A stretch of 64,000 nucleotides of DNA from contig JADJUP010000056.1 in NCBI GenBank assembly GCA_016716965.1, positions 1 through 64,000 of the forward strand, written 5' to 3'. Source of the DNA: Sulfuritalea sp. Its GTDB lineage: Bacteria; Pseudomonadota; Gammaproteobacteria; Burkholderiales; Rhodocyclaceae. Every line of letters starts with the position of its first letter. The stretch's first letter is position 1. The notes beneath the pieces are model-generated. The model did no database searches. It had not been told where the DNA came from and saw nothing but the letters and a program-made list of their open reading frames with translations. The position numbers were made by a program, and so were the translations under genes. Of the stretch, positions 1 through 8,420 are shown one piece after another.

Positions 1-1472
1 TTCAAGGCTTTCGCCGATGGCGCCATCGAGGATGATTGGGGCCGAATTCGCAGTGGCGGCTGTCGTTTCGGCAGACGCCATAACTGCCGGCGGAATTGAC
101 ATTGCCGTGCTCGCAACGCCATTCGCCGGATCTGCCCGAGACGACTTCTTGTCGGAGGCTCCTGTCTGCTCCTGGATGTCGGTGAAGGGCTCGGCAACCA
201 CCCCGTCCTCGCTGATCGGCGTCACGTTGGTGATATGCGGAACCTCGGCTTGGTGCTCGACTTCGGAGCCCACCAGCTTCCTGGCACGGGTGCGATCGGA
301 GCCGATGACACCATCGCTTCATCCTTCAGCCGTATGGCGGGCAGCTTGATGTCCGGAATCTTCTGCTGCAGGACTTCCGCGATCTTCCAGTAGCGGTCAC
401 CGCCTTGTTCTCTTCAATGCGAATAAAGGCCATGCCGCGATCGATCAGCATATCCAGGATGCCATCGGGCGTGCGCGGTATCCCCGGAACGCCGTCTTCC
501 TTCACTTGGCGCGCAAGCTCTTCGCCGGGCCGCGGGCCAGATCAGGTGAATGTTCCCGTCGATATTCCACAGTCGCGCACCGGGCTCATTGACGATCCGA
601 ACTCCTTCGCGCACGAACCGACGCATGATGTCGGTCAGAGTGCGCTCGACCGGGACACCGATGTCGTAGCCAGCCATGGCGACCCCCATGGGTTTTCAGG
701 TCGCGTTCGACGCTGGTCTGGTCGGACTTGGCGACCAGATCGTAAATCATGTTGTTCGGTCCTGGATTGCAGGACAGTGATTCCATGAGCCAGACGACAA
801 GCTCGGTATCCACTTCGGCGATCCATGCCAGGGACGCGTTTCCAATGATGCGCTCCCCCCCGATCAGCGACAGCGCCGTGTGCTGACGATTTCTCCCCTC
901 GCGCCAGTCCAGGAAATAGGCCTCGACCGCATTTCGGTTTGCCCAAAGGTAGAGATCCTCGGTGATCGGGCTCCAGGTAGTGGTGCGATCCTTGTTGGTC
1001 ACCGTCAAATCGGTGACGGGCTTGCTGGCGTCGTGGCACATCGCGCCAGAAACACCGCCAATTGCCAACGTGGCTCCATCTTTCGTCGATGGGAGGGGTG
1101 AAACTCGCGGTTTGCAGCAGGACCCGGTCTGCTGACTGCAAGGCCCAGAGGCCGACCTCGATAGCGTGCCGCAGCAAGCCCCTGCCCCGCGATGATGATG
1201 GCCTGACTGGCGGGCAACAGGTGTGCGAAGGACGCGAAGCGCCTTATCGCGGACAAATAGTGATCGCGATGAACCTCGGGGTTGCGATCGCCGTATTGGC
1301 AATCCGTTCGAGGAGTTCCTTTGTGTTTCGAGCAGCCTTCTGGTGGGACGACTGGCAATCCCTTCATGAAGGGCGGGTAGCGGGGTATCTCGTCATCGCG
1401 CCAGTGATAGATCGGTGCCACCGTGGTGTCGGACCTGGTAGCCGACTTCTTCCTTTGCCAGGGGAATATCAC
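1..1472 (-). pseudogene. Conjugative relaxase, MobH/TraI_2 family, multiply frameshifted and cut by the window edge
   Basis: The protein can be followed only by switching between all three minus-strand frames. The N-terminus (IPRYPPFMKGLPVVPPE) opens in one frame, EVHRDHYLSAIRRFASFAHLLPASQ follows in the same frame, the metal-binding HHHRGAG motif lies in a second frame, and LRHAIEVGLWALQSADRVLL in a third. The frame then returns for the segment with YLWANRNAVEAYFLDWREG and ends in a Glu/Ala-rich linker running off the left edge. HHHRGxGGLLRHxxEV is the signature of the TraI_2 domain of MobH relaxases, which nick oriT during conjugation of integrative elements. At least four frame changes are needed, so the gene is either dead or riddled with sequencing indels. 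The C-terminal part lies outside the window. Confidence 0.75.
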
Positions 1473-1752
1473 GCAGCCGCACGCTCGTCGCGCGTTCTGT
1501 CAGCCGCCGGCCACCGATCAAAACAACTCCGAAACTGATCGCGCTGCAGGAGTCGCTGACGGGCGCCGTCCGGTGCAAAGCCGCACCAGGCGCACACGGC
1601 CTCGAAACTATTGATCGCCTGGCGGTTGCCGTTGAAAATCCAATCGAGGTGGCCTCGCGCTCGACGTCGGTGCCAGCTTCCGTATCCCGAATCGCCCGGG
1701 CCATCACATCGGCCCAAATGGCGCGATAATACGTGGGGTCGTTCATGTTCAT
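1469..1752 (-). pseudogene. Small conserved conjugative-element protein, frameshifted
   Basis: The gene starts MNMNDPTYYRAIWADVMARAIRD in one frame and continues as LDWIFNGNRQAINSFEAVCAWCGF in another, implying one frameshift near 1645. The second part has the pattern (D/N)WIF...FExVCxxxGFxPxxxRxRL, which occurs in small hypothetical proteins of phages, plasmids and integrative elements. It sits directly before the relaxase and directly after the TraF-like peptidase, all on the minus strand, so it belonged to the same transfer operon. No function is known to me. Confidence 0.5.
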
Positions 1753-1756
1753 GGTG

Positions 1757-2254
1757 TCAATAGATCCGGTAGGCCTTGCCAATGATCTGATCGTCGCTCA
1801 CCCAGCCGACCAGGGCGTACCGCGAGTCCAGGCTGTCCGGATGCGGCGCGGCCATGTAGTAGCGATGGGGCGGAATGATTCCTGCGGGGCCCGGCATCAG
1901 GGGCTTCCCCGTCCTCGACAGCGGTTTTGCCCGGCCGACGAATTTTTCGTTGACGTAGTAGTCCCGTAACCCGTCGCCCGCATTGACGGCGCTCACCGTT
2001 CCCCCGGGTGAGCCAATAAGTTGTTTGACGAACCAGGCTCCTCGCGGGTAGGGACCACCGCCGTTGTACAGAAAGGCGGCCAGATCCCCTTGGGCCGGAT
2101 GGACCCCCTTCTGGATCAGGAACAGCGTTCCTGGCAGGGATTCGGAGAGATTGACGGTCACCGCGTAGTGTCGGCCAAACGCCACCATGGCGACCACCAG
2201 CCAGAGGTAGCTGTGCGCCTGGCGGGCTAGATGGCGGTAGATTCGATTGCGCAT
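1757..2254 (-). CDS. traF: TraF-like S26 signal-peptidase-family conjugal transfer protein
   Basis: The 165-residue protein has one N-terminal membrane segment (about residues 14-30) followed by a serine protease core of the S26 family. The nucleophile region is SESLPG (Ser39) and the general-base lysine lies in FVKQLIGSPGGTV (Lys77), which matches the VKRxxGxPGD box of the family. TraF-type peptidases mature or cyclise conjugative pilins and act at the periplasmic face of the inner membrane. It is the intact upstream member of a minus-strand set that ends in the decayed relaxase. The reading frame shows no damage. Confidence 0.78.
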   Translation of the reverse strand: MRNRIYRHLARQAHSYLWLVVAMVAFGRHYAVTVNLSESLPGTLFLIQKGVHPAQGDLAAFLYNGGGPYPRGAWFVKQLIGSPGGTVSAVNAGDGLRDYYVNEKFVGRAKPLSRTGKPLMPGPAGIIPPHRYYMAAPHPDSLDSRYALVGWVSDDQIIGKAYRIY

Positions 2255-2554
2255 CCAGCAATGCTATCGATCCACCTCGCAATTTTTGCCGCGAAAAGCG
2301 CACAGGAATGATACGTTTTGAAATTGAGCGGGGTTCGATGAAGCTCAATTTCAAGATCCAGAGCCGCGTCGCCCACAGTATGCAATCAAAGCGAGTACTG
2401 GTAATTCACAAGCGATTTTGTTGTGCGGCGCAGCAACTGACGGCACGATCTTTGATCAAGCGTAGTGGCCGTCCGGAATCGGGCATTGGCCGGTTCCGGC
2501 AATACGCCGAAGTCGGCGCTGGCGGGACGGCGGCCCGGGCTTTAAACTTCCGGC
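2255..2554. other. Intergenic region between traF-like gene and SRAP gene
   Basis: This 300-base gap separates divergent genes. I see no convincing gene. A degenerate copy of the window's interspersed motif lies at its right end (2510-2530), and a TTTAAAC stretch just precedes the SRAP start. Promoters for both flanking genes must lie here, but none stands out clearly. Confidence 0.4.
2510..2530 (-). repeat. Interspersed motif copy 1 (degenerate)
   Basis: Read on the minus strand this is CCGTCCCGCCAGCGCCGACT, two bases away from the consensus GTGTCGCC(A/G)GCGCCGACTTT over the shared part. It lies between genes, just upstream of the SRAP gene. Its orientation is opposite to the copies between 30 and 56 kb. 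Confidence 0.5.
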
Positions 2555-3208
2555 ATGTGCACTCGCTACGTCTCTCCCGATCAAGCGGCCATCGAGCGCT
2601 TTTGGCATGTCGGCCGCCACAATCAGCCGCGCTGGGCCGAGCAGATATTTCCCCGCGCGCAAGGCCCGTTCCTGCGCCCTGGCGGAACTGCGGCGGAGCG
2701 CGAGTTGGTGATCGGGCAGTGGGGCTTGATTCCCTGGTTCGCCAAGACCGCGAAGCTGACCTACTCGACCAACAATGCCCGCTCCGAGGAAATCGCGAGT
2801 AAGCCTTCCTACAAGCAGTCGTGGCTGCATGGCAAGCGCTGCATTATCCCGGCGTGGTCCTTCGATGAGCCGTGCTGGGAGACCGGGCGCAACGTCTGGT
2901 GGCGTTTCCGTCGCGCGGATGGGACACCCTGGGGATTGGCGGGCCTGTGGAATGCCTGGGCCGATCCGGAAACCGGCGAGGTGCTGCAGAGCTACACCAT
3001 GCTGACCATCAACGCCGACCGCCATCCGCTGATGTCGCGCATGCATCGCCCCGACGCGAAGCTGCCGCCGGATCGGCAGGACAAGCGCAGCGTCGTGGCG
3101 ATCGAGTTCGGTGACGTCGATGCCTGGCTGCGGGGCTCGATCAACGATGCCGCCGGCTTGATGCGCGCGCCGTCGGTCGATCTGATCGAGGCAGGGCCGA
3201 AGGAGTGA
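2555..3208 (+). CDS. SRAP-domain protein (SOS response-associated peptidase, YedK/HMCES family)
   Basis: This family covalently traps abasic sites in single-stranded DNA through an N-terminal cysteine exposed after Met removal. The essential Cys2 is present (MCTRYVS). The NARSE box (residues 74-78) and a histidine region (DRHPLMSRMHRP, about 155-166) are recognisable. The usual FYEW motif is replaced by WSFDEPCWETG, typical of a subfamily seen in mobile DNA. Length (217 residues) is normal. The stop overlaps the GTG start of the next gene. SRAP proteins are common accessory genes of conjugative elements and phages, consistent with its position beside transfer genes. Confidence 0.85.
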   Translation: MCTRYVSPDQAAIERFWHVGRHNQPRWAEQIFPRAQGPFLRPGGTAAERELVIGQWGLIPWFAKTAKLTYSTNNARSEEIASKPSYKQSWLHGKRCIIPAWSFDEPCWETGRNVWWRFRRADGTPWGLAGLWNAWADPETGEVLQSYTMLTINADRHPLMSRMHRPDAKLPPDRQDKRSVVAIEFGDVDAWLRGSINDAAGLMRAPSVDLIEAGPKE

Positions 3209-4320
3209 GCGAGACCCTTCCTCGGTGCGGACCCGGGTTGCGGCTGAGTTCCGTTCGCGCGATTGCCCGTCTCGCCATCACCGCACTTTTTGCGCTGCAG
3301 CCCGTTGCGGCGCAGGAAGTAGCCGGGTTGCCATGCGCCGACGTTGACAAGGAGTGCGCACAGCAGGCGATGAAGCATCATGCCGCGGGACGCATCGACA
3401 CCTGGCGGACGATGCTGTCCGTGCCGGTCGCCGAGCGCATCGGCCCGGCACCGCCGTACCTGGTCGAATACCTCAATCTCGACAACATCCTGAACGGCTA
3501 TCCCGAAAGGCCGCGTGCCGCGACGCTCGATGCAGGCCTGCTGGCGGATGTCCGGGGCGCAATCGCTGATCTGCCGGCGGCGATCTGGAATCTTTTCGGC
3601 GACCGCCTGGTTGGCGTGTATTTCGTCGATGGCCTCGGCGGCACCGGCTACACCGACTACGTGTTCGATGCGCAGGGCAAACCGGCAAAGGGCTTCGTCG
3701 TGCTCGACGCGGCCGTCCTCGCCGGGCAGCGCGCCAATGCCTGGGCGACGTGGAAGGAAAACACGCCCTTCGCGCCAGGCGCCGGCTACCGGCTCGACGC
3801 GCGAATCGAAGCGGACGACAATGACAACCGCCGCAACGCCATCCAGTACATCCTGCTGCACGAACTCGGCCACGTGCTCTCGATCGGCGCCGATATCCAC
3901 CCGCTGTGGAACCTGAGCCCGAAGGAGATCGGCAGCACCGCGAGGTATCCCTTCTTCAATCTCTCGTGGATCGTCGACCGCGAGGCCGACAAGTACCGAA
4001 GCCGCTTCGATGCGAACTTTCCACAACGCACGAGTACGGTCTATTACTTCGGCGCCAAGCTTGCCGCCGCCGACATGGCGGCGACTTATGCCAGCCTGAA
4101 GCTGACCAATTTTCCCTCGCTCTATGCCGCCACCGCGCCGGGCGACGACTTCGCCGAAAGTTTCGCCAGCTACGTGCACGTGGTACTGATGCAGCGGCCG
4201 TGGCAGATCACGATCCGCCACGAAGGCAAGCCCGTCGCCAGCCTGCGCGCCTGCTGGGGCGAGCCGCGCTGCGCGGAAAAGCACAAGCTGCTGGAGCAAC
4301 TCGTCGGGCGCGCCTCCTAA
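3205..4320 (+). CDS. Secreted HEXXH zinc metalloprotease-like protein, function unknown
   Basis: The GTG start overlaps the stop of the SRAP gene (GTGA), so the two are translationally coupled. The N-terminus has a signal peptide (hydrophobic stretch then PVAAQEVAG, cleavage near residue 36). A zincin motif, LLHELGHVLSIG, lies around residues 214-225. Downstream, DREADKY and a second acidic motif, DDFAESFASYVH (about 310-321), are candidates for the third zinc ligand and a helix like those of gluzincin-type proteins. Several Cys near the ends (PCADVDKEC, RACWGEPRC) could form disulfides. It may be a periplasmic peptidase. I cannot name the family. Confidence 0.6.
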   Translation: MSETLPRCGPGLRLSSVRAIARLAITALFALQPVAAQEVAGLPCADVDKECAQQAMKHHAAGRIDTWRTMLSVPVAERIGPAPPYLVEYLNLDNILNGYPERPRAATLDAGLLADVRGAIADLPAAIWNLFGDRLVGVYFVDGLGGTGYTDYVFDAQGKPAKGFVVLDAAVLAGQRANAWATWKENTPFAPGAGYRLDARIEADDNDNRRNAIQYILLHELGHVLSIGADIHPLWNLSPKEIGSTARYPFFNLSWIVDREADKYRSRFDANFPQRTSTVYYFGAKLAAADMAATYASLKLTNFPSLYAATAPGDDFAESFASYVHVVLMQRPWQITIRHEGKPVASLRACWGEPRCAEKHKLLEQLVGRAS

Positions 4321-4339
4321 TTCCGGGCTTGCCAGCGGG

Positions 4340-5242
4340 TCAGGGTGCAATTTTCAGTTGCGCGGGCTCGAGCAGCAGATAATGGGCGCAGAGCCCTTGC
4401 TTGCGGTTGCCGTCATCGCTGACGAAGATGATCTGCTGCCGGCCATTGATCACCGCCGGGCTGACTCCCTCGGCGTGTTCGAAGCCGGGCAGGCCCGGAA
4501 CCGTGACGGGCCGCACCGGCCGATCCGCCTGACCGGACCAGAACCAGAGCCGGAATTGGACCTGCTGGCGGGCGACCGGCCCGCTGATCAGGAGATAGCC
4601 TTCGAGTGCGGGGATGTAGGACATGCCGCGGATCCCGTCGCCGCCGAGGTCCAGGGTCGTCAGGGTGGCCGCAATGCGCGGTGGCTCGCCGGATTCGAAA
4701 ATTGCCGACGGGTTGTCGATGCTGGCGATGATGGCGCAATCGTCGAGCAGGGGACTACGAAAGCCGATCAGCAGACGCTGCTGGTCGGAACTCATTTCCA
4801 GTGCCTCGATATTGAGCCCGGCGTCGGACTTGACGTCGCGTATCGCGGCGGCGGCAGCCAGCACCGGATGCGCCGCGGTCAATGCCGGCTTGATGCCCTT
4901 GACCACCCTCGGCGCGACCACGCGATCGCCCTCGATCCGGAAGCGGACGAGCTTGTCGCGGGATTTCTTCTCGTCGCCGTCGTCGTCGCGCGAGTGGGAC
5001 GTGACGGCATAGATGAAGCCCGCGTGATCGAGCGCAATTCCTTCGAGGTCATCGAGCTTGGAGAAGGCATCGCCCGCTGCCAGGGATTCCAGGCGCAGCG
5101 CCGTGCTGCCGACACTGCGGTCGGGGCCGAGCGTGACCAGGCTGAACGGGTACTGCTTCTCGTCTTCCACGACGAGGAAGCGCCCGTCCTCCAGTTGCTG
5201 GATGGCGGAAGGCTCATGGATGCCGGTCAGTTCGCGGAACAT
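4340..5242 (-). CDS. DUF3616 domain protein
   Basis: The 300-residue protein begins with the DUF3616 pattern: an N-terminal GIHEPSAIQQLEDGRFLVVEDE, a KLDDLEGIALD box at about residue 63 and a NIEALEMSSDQQRLLIGFRSPL box at about 145. The repeated short acidic/aromatic blades suggest a beta-propeller. There is no signal peptide in the chosen start. Family function is unknown. It converges with the metalloprotease gene and its upstream side faces the IS91 remnant. No frame damage is visible. Confidence 0.7.
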   Translation of the reverse strand: MFRELTGIHEPSAIQQLEDGRFLVVEDEKQYPFSLVTLGPDRSVGSTALRLESLAAGDAFSKLDDLEGIALDHAGFIYAVTSHSRDDDGDEKKSRDKLVRFRIEGDRVVAPRVVKGIKPALTAAHPVLAAAAAIRDVKSDAGLNIEALEMSSDQQRLLIGFRSPLLDDCAIIASIDNPSAIFESGEPPRIAATLTTLDLGGDGIRGMSYIPALEGYLLISGPVARQQVQFRLWFWSGQADRPVRPVTVPGLPGFEHAEGVSPAVINGRQQIIFVSDDGNRKQGLCAHYLLLEPAQLKIAP

Positions 5243-5527
5243 GGGTTTGTTGTCCGGTCTCGAAGGGGTGTTTTCTGCGAGGACAGTTTATCAATCGAAG
5301 CAGGACGTTTGTGTTCGGCAGCGCACAGAGGCGTAACGCGGGCGGCGGCAGCTTCGGCCGCCGCGCCAGCACCAGTTCGGACTACGTCGTCGAGGCCGCG
5401 CAGATCGTCATGGCCAGTGGCGGCAAGGCGGTCGTCGTCTCTGAACGTCGGCTCGAGGCGGGGCAGCGGTCATCCATCTACCGGTACCACCGCCTCAGTC
5501 GCAGCAGCATCTGCACCAACCCGATTC
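5243..5527. other. Non-coding or decayed stretch upstream of the IS91 remnant
   Basis: No intact gene is visible. The plus strand carries fragments such as GGKAVVVSERRLEAGQRSSIYRY that could be decayed coding sequence, but I cannot assign them to a family. The promoter of the DUF3616 gene should lie at the left end. Confidence 0.35.
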
Positions 5528-5790
5528 CGAGCATCTGGTCTACCGCAACCCCGAGCCGGCACGTCGAACAGCGCCCGGCGCGCTCCCGGCGGCGCTGGTG
5601 CTGACGCCACTGGAGCTGATAGACAAGATCGCCGCCCTGATGCCGCCGCCGCGTGCTCATCGCCATCGCTACTATGGTGTGCTCACGCCGAACGCGCCGC
5701 TGCGCTCTGTGGTGACGGCGCAAGCCCCTGCCGCCGCTGCGCCAGCGTTTTGCGTGCCGGCGATGCGCTTCGCGGGCCGGCACCTTCTGC
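5528..5790 (+). mobile_element. Remnant of an IS91-family (Y2) transposase, C-terminal part
   Basis: Reading from 5528 the frame gives EHLVYRNPEPAR, then LTPLELIDKIAALMPPPRA and HRHRYYGVLTPNAPLRSVVT. This is the conserved C-terminal block of IS91-family rolling-circle transposases (LTPLELxDRxAALxPPPRxHRHRYxGVLAPNxPLR). The catalytic HUH and tyrosine regions are absent and the frame decays after about 5760, so it is a dead fragment. It marks past transposition into this element. Confidence 0.7.
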
Positions 5791-5924
5791 GGCGACCTGC
5801 GAGGACCCCGTCATCGTGCTTCGGTCCGGCATCTGTAGGCATCAACTGAAGTCTTGTGCACCGCATTACGCCAATCAAACAAAACCATCGCAATCGCCTG
5901 GATGCATTGCTGATCAAGACGGAA

Positions 5925-6395
5925 TCACGAGGGAATCATCATGGAGTCGCAAAACGGACAGTGATCCGTATGCTTGCTGCCGGCGTCGTAAATGTATGTC
6001 GCGTTGCATTTTGGGCATCGTGAAAGCACAACGATTCGGGCCTTCACATCCCGCGCCGCGAAATACGCCGCGTTTATATCCAGCGGGCCACATATTTGCT
6101 GAAATTCCCGCCAAGTGGTCAGCAAACTCTTGGCCGTAAGTTCGGTGCCGTATATGAGCTGGTGCATTCCGGCAAATGCTGACAAGCGTGAGGCCGTGCT
6201 TTTGTCTTTGATGAAGGAGAGTACCGACTCGGGGAGTTTGCCGTTGACCGGGCTGACGCCGTGCGCCTCTTTCCACCATTGCCTCAGTATCCGCGTGCCC
6301 AAGCGGGTCATGCTGCGAACGATGGATAAGCGCAAACCGATTCGAATCAATTGATTCGCCAGATTCATCGATTCAAGCTCAGCCATTCCGACCAT
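5925..6395 (-). CDS. FlhC-like transcriptional activator (SetC-type)
   Basis: The protein resembles the flagellar master regulator subunit FlhC. It has an N-terminal helical region (NLANQLIRIGLRLSIVRSMTRLG, then LRQWWKEAHGVSPVNGKLPESV, residues about 12-62) and a C-terminal four-cysteine zinc site (CPKCNATY ... CPFCDSMM, residues about 128-152). Length (156) is slightly shorter than FlhC. It follows the FlhD-like gene by 42 bases, the same order as flhDC. No flagellar genes are nearby. In SXT/R391-type elements SetC and SetD are FlhC/FlhD homologues that switch on transfer genes, and the neighbouring XRE gene and conjugation genes fit that role better than motility. Confidence 0.75.
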   Translation of the reverse strand: MVGMAELESMNLANQLIRIGLRLSIVRSMTRLGTRILRQWWKEAHGVSPVNGKLPESVLSFIKDKSTASRLSAFAGMHQLIYGTELTAKSLLTTWREFQQICGPLDINAAYFAARDVKARIVVLSRCPKCNATYIYDAGSKHTDHCPFCDSMMIPS

Positions 6396-6437
6396 CGTGT
6401 TTCCCCTGTCATCCGGCCTACTCGCCTGATGGATGGT

Positions 6438-6734
6438 TTAGCGAGAATCTTGCTTGTCTGGCGCCTTGTTGGTGACTGCAACCGCCACTGAGTACGCTGC
6501 CTTCTGCTCAGTCTGGAGCCCAAGCAGGCGATCCATTTCGGTTTCCGAGAGGCGCAGATTAATTGCACTCACGCCTATGTCCTTCGACAGAGACTCAATT
6601 TGTTCGAGGCTCATCTTGCCAATCCAGTCCAGCATCGGGCGTGAAAGTCCAGTCAGGATCTCGCCGGATTTCAACTTTGAGGCTTCTCGCGCCATATTGA
6701 GGAACTGCCGGTTGATTGAAATGATGTCGTTCAT
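6438..6734 (-). CDS. FlhD-like transcriptional activator partner (SetD-type)
   Basis: The 98-residue helical protein (INRQFLNMAREASKLKSGEILTG, then LDWIGKMSLEQIESLSKDIGVSAINLRLSETEMDRLL) has the layout of FlhD: a helical N-terminus, a middle segment with L..AQI/SLEQIxxLA-like spacing, and a helix-turn-helix-like tail. Identity to true FlhD is low, and the assignment leans on its position before an FlhC-like gene. A Shine-Dalgarno-like GGAAAAGA precedes the ATG. It is divergent from the XRE repressor. The pair would form a hetero-oligomeric activator of element genes. Confidence 0.6.
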   Translation of the reverse strand: MNDIISINRQFLNMAREASKLKSGEILTGLSRPMLDWIGKMSLEQIESLSKDIGVSAINLRLSETEMDRLLGLQTEQKAAYSVAVAVTNKAPDKQDSR

Positions 6735-6758
6735 GACTCTTTTCCGAATTTGAACTAC

Positions 6759-6773
6759 TATCCACAGTGGCTA
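6759..6773. promoter_or_regulatory. Palindromic candidate operator between FlhD-like and XRE genes
   Basis: TATCCACAGTGGCTA is a near-perfect dyad (six of seven arm positions pair around the central A). It sits in the 97-base divergent gap, in the position expected for a repressor site controlling both genes. Confidence 0.45.
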
Positions 6774-6831
6774 ACGATATACCTTGTTGGGCGCATTGTC
6801 AAATCAAAAAAGAAATCGAAAGGGGTTACTC

Positions 6832-7266
6832 TTGAATTCGGCACCGAAGGACGACCTCGCAGATCGGCTTCGACGATGGCGGAAGAACGTGCTTAAGATG
6901 ACCCAGAAGGAGTTCGCTGAAGCGACAGGCGTTCATTTCAGCTCGATTCGGAAATACGAGAACCGAAATAGCGAGCCGAGCGCAGAAACTTTGCTGGCTA
7001 TCTCCAGCACGGGAGTTAATCTTCACTGGTTGGTTACCGGTGAAGGTGACATGCGAGCATCGGTCAATAGACCCGATAGCGCCGATCAGTCAGAGGCTGA
7101 CGCCGCTATCTTTCGCCGGCTCTTGGCTCTCGAAGGACTTCTGCATGGCATGAAGGACGACAAGCGATCTGCCGTCATGGATGAGATTTTTTCTCGCGTT
7201 CAAGAAACGAAACGTCTAGCTGAACTAGAAGATTTTGTAGGGAATCTGGAGCGCAAAAGGGGGTAA
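6832..7266 (+). CDS. XRE-family repressor (SetR/CI-like)
   Basis: A TTG start is chosen because AAAGGGG (6819-6825) lies seven bases before it; an earlier in-frame TTG at 6784 lacks a ribosome site. The N-terminal helix-turn-helix reads LADRLRRWRKNVLKMTQKEFAEATGVHFSSIRKYENR (about residues 8-45), followed by LLAISSTGVNLHWLVTGEG, the common end of phage-type XRE domains. The C-terminal half is a short helical region, without a LexA/CI-type autoprotease, so release would differ from RecA-driven SetR. It is divergent from the FlhDC-like activator pair and is the likely repressor of that promoter. Confidence 0.75.
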   Translation: MNSAPKDDLADRLRRWRKNVLKMTQKEFAEATGVHFSSIRKYENRNSEPSAETLLAISSTGVNLHWLVTGEGDMRASVNRPDSADQSEADAAIFRRLLALEGLLHGMKDDKRSAVMDEIFSRVQETKRLAELEDFVGNLERKRG

Positions 7267-7426
7267 AGGTTCAATCAATTTGCCGAATGATCAACGAAAG
7301 TGTGCTGGATAATCGAAAATGCGGCCGACGACGACGCTACCAACTGACCCGCGCGACTGCTGCAGGAGGCGACGTTTTGGGTGCGCCGGGCGGCTGCTTG
7401 GCAGGTCGGTGCCGGGCTGATACGTA

Positions 7427-7861
7427 ATGGGAGTGTCCTTCCGCCGGTTTCTGATCGACCAAAATGAAGAGCTGTACCGCCTGCCGGGCGCGCAGTTCGA
7501 ACGGATGCTGCGGGATCCGACAAGCCACTGCCTGCCCCGCTTCGCGGGAACTCGGGTACGTATGGCCAATCTCGTGGTAGAACTTCTTGATCGCCAGGCG
7601 ATTCGCATCGTGTGGAGCACGTTCGGTATTCTTACTTTTGACGGCGAAGGATACATTGACCCCAGCGCATTCGAGCGCCATCAATGGGCCCGTGCAGAAC
7701 TGGCGTTGGCTCCGCCGCCAGAAGAATCTGGTATAGCGGAGAAAGTCGTCGACGCCGCCAGTCGGTTCGTCGCCCAAGGCGGAAGTTGGACGCCATCGAA
7801 AGCTTTGGCACGTCGGATTGATGAGGTTGCCTTGGGGCGTGTGAAATGCGTGCGACTGTAA
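7427..7861 (+). CDS. Conserved hypothetical protein of mobile elements
   Basis: The 144-residue protein has a clear start block (RRFLIDQNEELYRLPGAQFERMLRDPTSHCLPRFAG) followed by RVRMANLVVELLDRQAIRIVWSTFGILTFDGEG and a helical C-terminus. I recognise the type as frequent in proteobacterial plasmids and integrative elements but know no function. No ribosome site precedes the ATG, so the true start may lie upstream. It has no membrane segment. Confidence 0.55.
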   Translation: MGVSFRRFLIDQNEELYRLPGAQFERMLRDPTSHCLPRFAGTRVRMANLVVELLDRQAIRIVWSTFGILTFDGEGYIDPSAFERHQWARAELALAPPPEESGIAEKVVDAASRFVAQGGSWTPSKALARRIDEVALGRVKCVRL

Positions 7862-8159
7862 TTCAGGTGCCAGCGAACGGCCAGGCTACCGCGCCGGCGC
7901 TGGAGCGTGGCCTCGGCATGGGCGCAGCCGATGCCGCCGATCAGGGAGTTGCGTCAGCGGGCGTCACCGCGAGCCTGAGACCCCGGCTCCGGGGCTCACA
8001 GCGCCTAGCACGCGACCACTGGCGGGTACTCGCCCTGCCTTTGGCCAAGTCACCATGCATACCTGCCTACACCCATGCGGATCCACACGACTGACCAGAT
8101 GACAGTTCTTGCCATTTCATGCCATCTGTGCGATGGTGGCAGCCTCTGGAGGTACTCCT
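7862..8159. other. Intergenic region upstream of the first TA module
   Basis: No gene is supported. The sequence contains a GC-rich hairpin (CCCCGGCTCCGGGG near 7980) without a following T-run, which could weakly terminate the upstream gene. The TA promoter should lie at the right end. Confidence 0.35.
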
Positions 8160-8420
8160 ATGGAAAGCATGAATATTTCGCTGCCCGAACCGCTCAAGCA
8201 TTTTGTGGACGGCCAGATTTCGACTGGGCGCTACAGCAGCGCCAGCGAGTACATCCGCGAACTCATCCGCGCCGACGAACGGCGCAAGGCCGAGGAGGAA
8301 CTCGAAGCCAAACTTCTCGAAGGCCTGAGCGGTGCCGAAAGCGGACTGACCCGGGCGGATTGGAGCGCCATTCGCAAGGAAGCCTTGGCCAAGGTCGAAG
8401 CGCGAAAGAAATCGCGCTGA
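8160..8420 (+). CDS. parD: ParD-type antitoxin
   Basis: The ATG is preceded by a strong GGAGGT seven bases upstream. The ribbon-helix-helix N-terminus reads MNISLPEPLKHFVDGQISTGRYSSASEYIRELIRADE, exactly the ParD/CC2985 pattern, with an acidic, charged C-terminal tail for toxin binding. At 86 residues it has typical length. Its stop overlaps the toxin start (TGATG), giving translational coupling. As in other modules it should bind its own promoter and neutralise the downstream toxin. Confidence 0.88.
   Translation: MESMNISLPEPLKHFVDGQISTGRYSSASEYIRELIRADERRKAEEELEAKLLEGLSGAESGLTRADWSAIRKEALAKVEARKKSR

Noticed and set aside
4358..6139. 593-codon plus-strand ORF
   Set aside because: Antisense to the DUF3616 and FlhC-like genes; low-complexity composition.
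5925..6734. Genuine flagellar flhDC operon
   Set aside because: No flagellar genes nearby; context is conjugative and divergent from an XRE repressor.
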